Position numbers and translations under genes: made by a program. Under the pieces are notes generated by a model. The model had not been told where the DNA came from. It searched no databases and saw nothing but the letters and a program-made list of their open reading frames with translations. Shown here one piece after another: positions 5,574-9,468 of a DNA stretch of 9,468 nt; position 1 is the first letter of the stretch, and each line of letters opens with the position of its first letter. The DNA is from Candidatus Enterousia merdequi (GTDB lineage Bacteria > Pseudomonadota > Alphaproteobacteria > Rs-D84): positions 1 to 9,468 of the forward strand of contig JAGHTM010000091.1 in NCBI GenBank assembly GCA_018065345.1, in the 5' to 3' direction.

Positions 5574-6833
5574 ATGACAAGACCACTTGCTGATTTAATG
5601 CGTCCAAAAACAATTGATGAAATTGTTGGGCAAACTGATTTACTTGGTAAAAACGGTATTGTTCATCGCATGGTAGAAAATGGCAATTTGTCCAATTTAT
5701 TGTTATGGGGTCCCCCAGGATGTGGAAAAACAACACTTGCGCGCGCTTTAGCAAATTCTATTGATATGGATTTTGTTCCAATGTCTGCTGTATTTTCTGG
5801 AACAGCCGATATAAAAAAAGCAATGGATAACGCACGTTCAAATCACAATCTTGGTCGCAACACGTTATTGTTTATTGATGAAATTCACAGATTTAACAAA
5901 ACACAACAAGATACTTTATTACCATATCTTGAAGACGGCACAGTTACATTTGTTGGAGCAACTACAGAAAACCCAAGTTTTAATTTAAACAATGCTCTAC
6001 TTTCAAGATGTCATGTGTGTGTATTAAAACCTTTGTCTACGGCAGATTTATTGGTTTTAATCGAACGTGCTGAAAAATTTTTAGATAAAAAATTACCTTT
6101 AACCAAAGATGCACGTGAACATTTATGTAATATGGCTGATGGTGATGCACGCTTTCTTTTAAATACTGTTGAATATATATCTGGTGCAAAATTTGATAAA
6201 GATATTGATGAAACACAATTAAATGAAATTGTTCAAAAACGCGCACCAATGTCTGATAAATCTGGCGATGAACATTACAATCTTATATCCGCTGTTCACA
6301 AATCCTTGCGTTCTTCTGATGTTGATGCTGCTCTTTATTGGGTTGCAAGAATGGTTACATCTGGTCAAGACCCACGTTATATTTTACGCAGACTTACTCG
6401 TTTTGCTATGGAAGATGTTGGTCTTGCAGATCCTAACGCAATGCAAATTGCACTATCTGCTTGGCAAATATATGAACGAATGGGATCACCCGAAGGCGAT
6501 ATTGCATTAACCGAATTGGTTATATATCTTGCAACTGCCCCAAAAAGCACATCTGCATATAAAGCACAAAATGCTTCATATAGCGCGGCACGCGAAACAG
6601 GTTCTTTGATGCCACCAAAAAACATTTTGAATGCCCCAACAAAAATGATGAAAAATCTCGGATACAGCAATGGATACATTTACGACCCAGATACAGAATC
6701 TGGATGCAGTGGCCAAAATTGTTTTCCAGAAAATATGGAACGTATAAGTTTTTATAAACCAATAGAACGCGGTTTTGAACGCGAAATCAAAAAACGTTTT
6801 GAATATTGGAATTCTTTCAGAAATAAAAATTAA
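5574..6833 (+). CDS. rarA: Replication-associated recombination protein A (RarA/MgsA), AAA+ ATPase, 419 aa
   Basis: A full-length RarA (MgsA, the bacterial WRNIP1/Mgs1 homologue), an AAA+ ATPase that acts at stalled replication forks and single-stranded gaps in the cytosol and interacts with SSB. Visible motifs: Walker A GPPGCGKTT (46-54), Walker B LLFIDEIHR (98-106), sensor-1 region VGATTENPSF (127-136), arginine finger ALLSR (R145), the tetramerisation region from ~235 (HKSLRSSDVDAALYWVARM), SEDVG-like MEDVGLADP (279-287), YLACAPKS-like YLATAPKSTSAY (318-329) and LRNAPTKLMK-like ILNAPTKMMKNLGY (351-364). The length is close to the usual size. The N-terminus starts directly at PLADLMRPKTIDEIVGQ, so the ATG is well placed, although no strong Shine-Dalgarno is seen (only AAAAGTAAA). 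It is transcribed divergently from mucR. Its TAA stop overlaps the stop of the convergent gene inside a TTAA palindrome at 6830-6833. Confidence 0.97.
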   Translation: MTRPLADLMRPKTIDEIVGQTDLLGKNGIVHRMVENGNLSNLLLWGPPGCGKTTLARALANSIDMDFVPMSAVFSGTADIKKAMDNARSNHNLGRNTLLFIDEIHRFNKTQQDTLLPYLEDGTVTFVGATTENPSFNLNNALLSRCHVCVLKPLSTADLLVLIERAEKFLDKKLPLTKDAREHLCNMADGDARFLLNTVEYISGAKFDKDIDETQLNEIVQKRAPMSDKSGDEHYNLISAVHKSLRSSDVDAALYWVARMVTSGQDPRYILRRLTRFAMEDVGLADPNAMQIALSAWQIYERMGSPEGDIALTELVIYLATAPKSTSAYKAQNASYSAARETGSLMPPKNILNAPTKMMKNLGYSNGYIYDPDTESGCSGQNCFPENMERISFYKPIERGFEREIKKRFEYWNSFRNKN

Positions 6834-7672
6834 AATAATATCTTTACATCTGCACCAATTTGAATCTCATTTGATTCAAACTCGTAATCAAAATGTCCAA
6901 CATATTGGGTATTTCCATATTGACGCAATAACTTAAAATTCAACCATTCTTGATTTTCTAATAAATATCTATTTGTTGATTTTCTTAAATCAAAACCGAC
7001 ACCTGCACGCCAATCATATTTGAAACGAAAATACGCTTCTGGAATAAAATCTATATAAGAAACCCCACGTTCATCGTCAAACACCCATGTAGATTTAACA
7101 GTTCCAGATAAAGTCATACCAAAAAATTGACGTCCAAAACGAAGTCCCGCATAATAAGACGAATCTGCATATTCAGGTGTTCTTACATGGGACGACCCCC
7201 ACAATTTTAATCCGAACAAAGCATCCGCGATTATATGAGATTTTGAAAAAGCCCCATCCGTTAAACGATAATCTGCGCCAAATTCCGTTGATGAAAAACC
7301 ATATTCTTCATGTCCAGAAAAATCAATTTGGTAAACCATATTTGCATGCAGCATTAAACGATTATTTACACCGTACCCAAAATATTGACCAAGTCGCATT
7401 TTATCATCTACATAAAACAGAGAAGTATCTGATAAAAACTGATTTTCAGAAACCAAAAACAACGGATCAGAAGAATCATTAGACACCAAACTTGGATTTG
7501 CAGAACCTATTTGTTCCGACATCAGTTGTTCAGATTTAGATACAGATGAAGAATTACTAGAAGTGTACAAAGGTTCTTCTTCAGCAACCGAAGTTTCTGA
7601 TAAAACAACCCCTTCTGCATACACATTACATACAAAAAACACACTTATTAAAAATAAAAAATATCTTTTCAT
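6830..7672 (-). CDS. Secreted outer-membrane beta-barrel protein, 280 aa
   Basis: The N-terminus MKRYFLFLISVFFVCNVYA is a typical Sec signal peptide with cleavage after VYA. A Ser/Glu-rich low-complexity segment (~residues 25-75, with SSNSSSVSKSE and SNDSSD) follows. From about residue 85 there are alternating amphipathic strands rich in Tyr, Phe and Gly (e.g. RLGQYFGYGVNNRLMLHANMV, YYAGLRFGRQFFGMTLSG), ending in IQIGADVKILF. The terminal Phe and alternating last strand are the signal recognised by the BAM complex. It is therefore an outer-membrane barrel whose substrate or role cannot be told. I chose ATG at 7672 as start; a GTG at 7681 in frame would add three residues and has a slightly better placed GAAAG. 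It lies 21 bases after the larger barrel gene and is probably co-transcribed with it. Confidence 0.75.
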   Translation of the reverse strand: MKRYFLFLISVFFVCNVYAEGVVLSETSVAEEEPLYTSSNSSSVSKSEQLMSEQIGSANPSLVSNDSSDPLFLVSENQFLSDTSLFYVDDKMRLGQYFGYGVNNRLMLHANMVYQIDFSGHEEYGFSSTEFGADYRLTDGAFSKSHIIADALFGLKLWGSSHVRTPEYADSSYYAGLRFGRQFFGMTLSGTVKSTWVFDDERGVSYIDFIPEAYFRFKYDWRAGVGFDLRKSTNRYLLENQEWLNFKLLRQYGNTQYVGHFDYEFESNEIQIGADVKILF

Positions 7673-7693
7673 ATTAAACACACTGAACTTTCA

Positions 7694-8929
7694 TTAAAAA
7701 TACAAGATTACTTGAGCGCCGATTTTCCATTCATTATAATCTTTAATTTTATAATCACCCATTGTATAAGAAAGATGAGTACCTTGTGCTTCAACAGGGA
7801 AATACGTAACATCTGGATTTACATCATAATTCATATATTCTTTTACTTTACCTTTTCCAGAATCATAAACAGAAGTTGACGCATATAAATTCAAAGCAAA
7901 TGAATCACCAGGTTGCCAACCAATAGCCCCTTTGACACTTATTTGATTATGCCAATCATATTTTCCAAATACCATTTCCCCGTTTAATGTAAAATCTTTA
8001 CTTAATACAGAAAAGATACCAACACCACCTTCAATATACATAACGTCTTTCACGTCTGTATTATAAGATAACATTATCCAATCACCATCTGGTGCATCAA
8101 CATATGCTCCATAAATATCACCTTCTATTAAATCAGAATACCCTAATCTTCCAAGTCCATATAATGTAGTTCTGCTGACCTTGTATCCGGCTTTAACTTC
8201 ACCAATAAATGTATTAGCAGTATCTTTTTGGTGTTGATAAAACCCAGAAAAATTTGCAATCCATTTTTCATTATCAACAAAACGTTTTTGTAAACCCAAA
8301 CCAAAAACATTTATACCAGAACTTGAAGTGCTATCCGAAGGTTCGCCACCACTCCAATCTTTAAAAGTAACTTCTGTTTTATCATATTGAGCCATACCAA
8401 TAATAGATAATGTATCAGAAATACCATAACTGAAATCTTCTTTTACAACTAATTGTGTTGTTTCAGCCTTTCCACTAATTCCTGCAATACCATCTGCTAT
8501 TATTGAATTATAAGTTGCTGAATTTTTATCTATATCTAAAACACTTCCATTTAATATATCAAAATTAAAATGATTATTTGCATACGAAACATCTGTAACA
8601 GAACCAAATTTACCTTCTAATGGTTGAAAAAAAGGATGTACCAAGAAATATTTACGCATTTGTGAAGTTTGTTGTGAATTAGTTTCTTGTTTTTTCACAG
8701 ATTTAAACGTATCACGATTGTAATAGTTCGATTTATAGTCAGTATTATTTTGTTGCTGTACATAATAAGGCACATATTGCGCAGATGTCTGATTATAATA
8801 AATATTATTTACAACAGATGTTGAACGACCACTATAATAAGAAGAATTACGTCTTACATTATTATATGCATTCGCCGAAACAACCGGCAATATAGCAAAC
8901 AAAGCAAACGCAAGTGTGCATTTTTTCAT
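7694..8929 (-). CDS. Secreted outer-membrane beta-barrel protein with Tyr/Asn/Gln-rich N-terminal region, 411 aa
   Basis: The signal peptide MKKCTLAFALFAILPVVSANA cleaves after ANA (19-21); Cys4 lies at the start of the h-region and is not in a lipobox. Residues 22-90 are low complexity, rich in Tyr, Asn, Gln and Ser. From ~100 a barrel-like pattern follows: FEDFSYGISDTLSIIGMAQY-like strands (FSYGISDTLSIIGMAQYD, 166-183), NVFGLGLQKRF (207-217), KWIANFSGFYQHQ, EVKAGYKVSRTTLYGLGRLGY and FALNLYASTSVYD, with the last strand WKIGAQVILYF ending in Phe, the usual BAM insertion signal. The ATG is supported by a strong GAAAGGAG 6 bases upstream and by a promoter at 8950-8968. The family is not recognised; a porin-like or autotransporter-free surface barrel is the safe call. 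It leads a two-gene unit with the 280-aa barrel protein and follows ftsK on the same strand. Confidence 0.85.
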   Translation of the reverse strand: MKKCTLAFALFAILPVVSANAYNNVRRNSSYYSGRSTSVVNNIYYNQTSAQYVPYYVQQQNNTDYKSNYYNRDTFKSVKKQETNSQQTSQMRKYFLVHPFFQPLEGKFGSVTDVSYANNHFNFDILNGSVLDIDKNSATYNSIIADGIAGISGKAETTQLVVKEDFSYGISDTLSIIGMAQYDKTEVTFKDWSGGEPSDSTSSSGINVFGLGLQKRFVDNEKWIANFSGFYQHQKDTANTFIGEVKAGYKVSRTTLYGLGRLGYSDLIEGDIYGAYVDAPDGDWIMLSYNTDVKDVMYIEGGVGIFSVLSKDFTLNGEMVFGKYDWHNQISVKGAIGWQPGDSFALNLYASTSVYDSGKGKVKEYMNYDVNPDVTYFPVEAQGTHLSYTMGDYKIKDYNEWKIGAQVILYF

Positions 8930-8935
8930 ACAAAA

Positions 8936-8943
8936 CTCCTTTC
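8936..8943 (-). promoter_or_regulatory. Strong ribosome binding site of the 411-aa barrel gene
   Basis: GAAAGGAG on the - strand lies 6 bases before the ATG at 8929. It is the strongest Shine-Dalgarno in the window, where most genes have only weak ones, suggesting high expression as expected of an abundant outer-membrane protein. Confidence 0.75.
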
Positions 8944-8949
8944 ACATTT

Positions 8950-8968
8950 GAATATATTATATCACAAA
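8950..8968 (-). promoter_or_regulatory. Extended -10 promoter of the outer-membrane gene pair (shared 19-base box, copy 2)
   Basis: On the - strand TTTGTGATATAATATATTC contains TGaTATAAT (hexamer 8961-8956) and is identical to the box upstream of mucR. There is no convincing -35, and the region upstream is T-rich (UP-element-like or simply low complexity). The expected transcript start near 8949 leaves a leader of about 20 bases. The box lies in the 77-base gap after ftsK, giving the barrel genes their own promoter. Confidence 0.65.
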
Positions 8969-9006
8969 AAAGGCACAGAAAAAAGACAAAAAAATAAAAA
9001 ATATAC

Positions 9007-9468
9007 TTATAAAATATGTCGTTTTCCACCAGCATCCGGCGCGCTTACTACACCTTCGTTTTCCATACGTTCAATCAATGTAGCAGCTTTGTTATATCCA
9101 ATTCCAAGTCTGCGTTGAATATATGATATTGTTGGTTTTTTATCACGAATAACAATTTCTTTTGCTTGTTCATACAAATCATTTGATTTTGCTTCTTTTG
9201 ATAACGGCATTCCAGGTATTGGTTCGCTATCACTTGTATCTTCGTTGGTTATGCCTTCGATATATTCTGGCTCACCTTGTTCACGCAAGAATTCTGCGAC
9301 ACGATTAACTTCGTCATTATCTATAAAGGCTCCATGGATACGAACTGGTGCACGCCCTGCTTCACTGAACAACATATCACCACATGGCAATAATTGTTCT
9401 GCACCTTTTTCACCCAATGTTGTCATAGAATCAATATTTGAACGTGCTTGGAAAGATATACGTGTTGG
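9007..9468 (-). CDS. ftsK: DNA translocase FtsK, C-terminal 153 residues (5' end off the window)
   Basis: The frame is open to the right edge. It starts PTRISFQARSNIDSM, the final part of the FtsK motor (RecA-like beta) domain, followed by TLGEKGAEQLLPCGDMLF, then RVHGAF-like PVRIHGAFIDNDEVNRVAEFLR. After an acidic linker comes the winged-helix gamma domain (DLYEQAKEIV to the end), with ISYIQRRLGIGYNKAATLIERMENEGVV, which reads the polar KOPS/FRS sequences to orient translocation. FtsK pumps chromosome ends through the division septum and supports XerCD recombination at dif. The usual Arg in the DSRTILGEQGAEQLL signature is Met here (codon 9426-9424). The gene ends with GKRHIL, close to the usual end. 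In many alphaproteobacteria a lolA-like gene follows ftsK; here an outer-membrane barrel gene does. Confidence 0.95.
   Translation of the reverse strand, partial: PTRISFQARSNIDSMTTLGEKGAEQLLPCGDMLFSEAGRAPVRIHGAFIDNDEVNRVAEFLREQGEPEYIEGITNEDTSDSEPIPGMPLSKEAKSNDLYEQAKEIVIRDKKPTISYIQRRLGIGYNKAATLIERMENEGVVSAPDAGGKRHIL

Noticed and set aside
5536..6679. Open frames on the - strand opposite rarA
   Set aside because: Antisense shadows of a highly conserved gene, with Tyr/Leu/His-rich translations lacking any domain pattern.
8915..8929. Lipoprotein signal in the 411-aa barrel protein (Cys4)
   Set aside because: The Cys lies before the hydrophobic segment and no L-x-x-C lipobox is present; ANA fits signal peptidase I.
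8930..9006. Rho-independent terminator after ftsK
   Set aside because: The gap has long A/T tracts but I see no GC-rich inverted repeat before them.
1..9468. CRISPR arrays, tRNA or rRNA genes, insertion sequences
   Set aside because: No regularly spaced repeats, no cloverleaf-like or rRNA-like segments, and no transposase or terminal inverted repeats were seen; nearly all sequence is accounted for by genes.

Overview
The window is a gene-dense, AT-rich stretch with no non-coding gap over 300 bases; the largest gaps are about 70 to 80 bases. It reads as chromosomal DNA of an alphaproteobacterium. The main evidence is a MucR/Ros-family regulator and an alphaproteobacterial-type ribbon-helix-helix protein, alongside Gram-negative envelope genes (apolipoprotein N-acyltransferase, two signal-peptide beta-barrel proteins). 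The low GC content and unusual gene arrangement suggest a host-associated, uncultured lineage. That last point is inference, and no rRNA or tRNA is present to settle it.

Layout. (1) Bases 1-1309, + strand: four tightly packed small genes, namely the 3' end of an unknown acidic protein, an unrecognised 169-aa protein with a Gly-rich motif, a SUKH/SMI1-KNR4-like candidate immunity protein, and a 70-aa ribbon-helix-helix protein. This looks like an accessory cassette. Its last gene runs 62 bases into the 3' end of the opposing gene. (2) Bases 5502-1248, - strand: a three-gene operon of a MucR-like regulator, a predicted membrane-anchored GH24 lysozyme with C-terminal TPRs, and a single-polypeptide fusion of YbeY (rRNA maturation RNase) to Lnt (lipoprotein N-acyltransferase). 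The junctions are 7 and 9 nt, and each downstream ribosome binding site overlaps the preceding stop codon. (3) Bases 5574-6833, + strand: rarA (mgsA), divergent from mucR, with interleaved promoters in the 71-base gap. (4) Bases 8929-6830, - strand: two tandem secreted outer-membrane beta-barrel proteins. (5) Bases 9468-9007, - strand: the C-terminal part of the DNA translocase FtsK, including its DNA-reading gamma domain.

How it may fit together (inference). The - strand operon combines a regulator, a wall-cutting enzyme and a lipoprotein-maturation enzyme, so it looks like an envelope-maintenance unit. The mucR promoter and the promoter of the outer-membrane gene pair share an identical 19-base sequence containing an extended -10 element. 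This suggests shared control, possibly by the MucR-like protein itself. The most unusual items are the YbeY-Lnt fusion, the lysozyme-TPR membrane protein, a MucR whose zinc ligands are largely lost, the shared promoter box, and the uncharacterised left-hand cassette.
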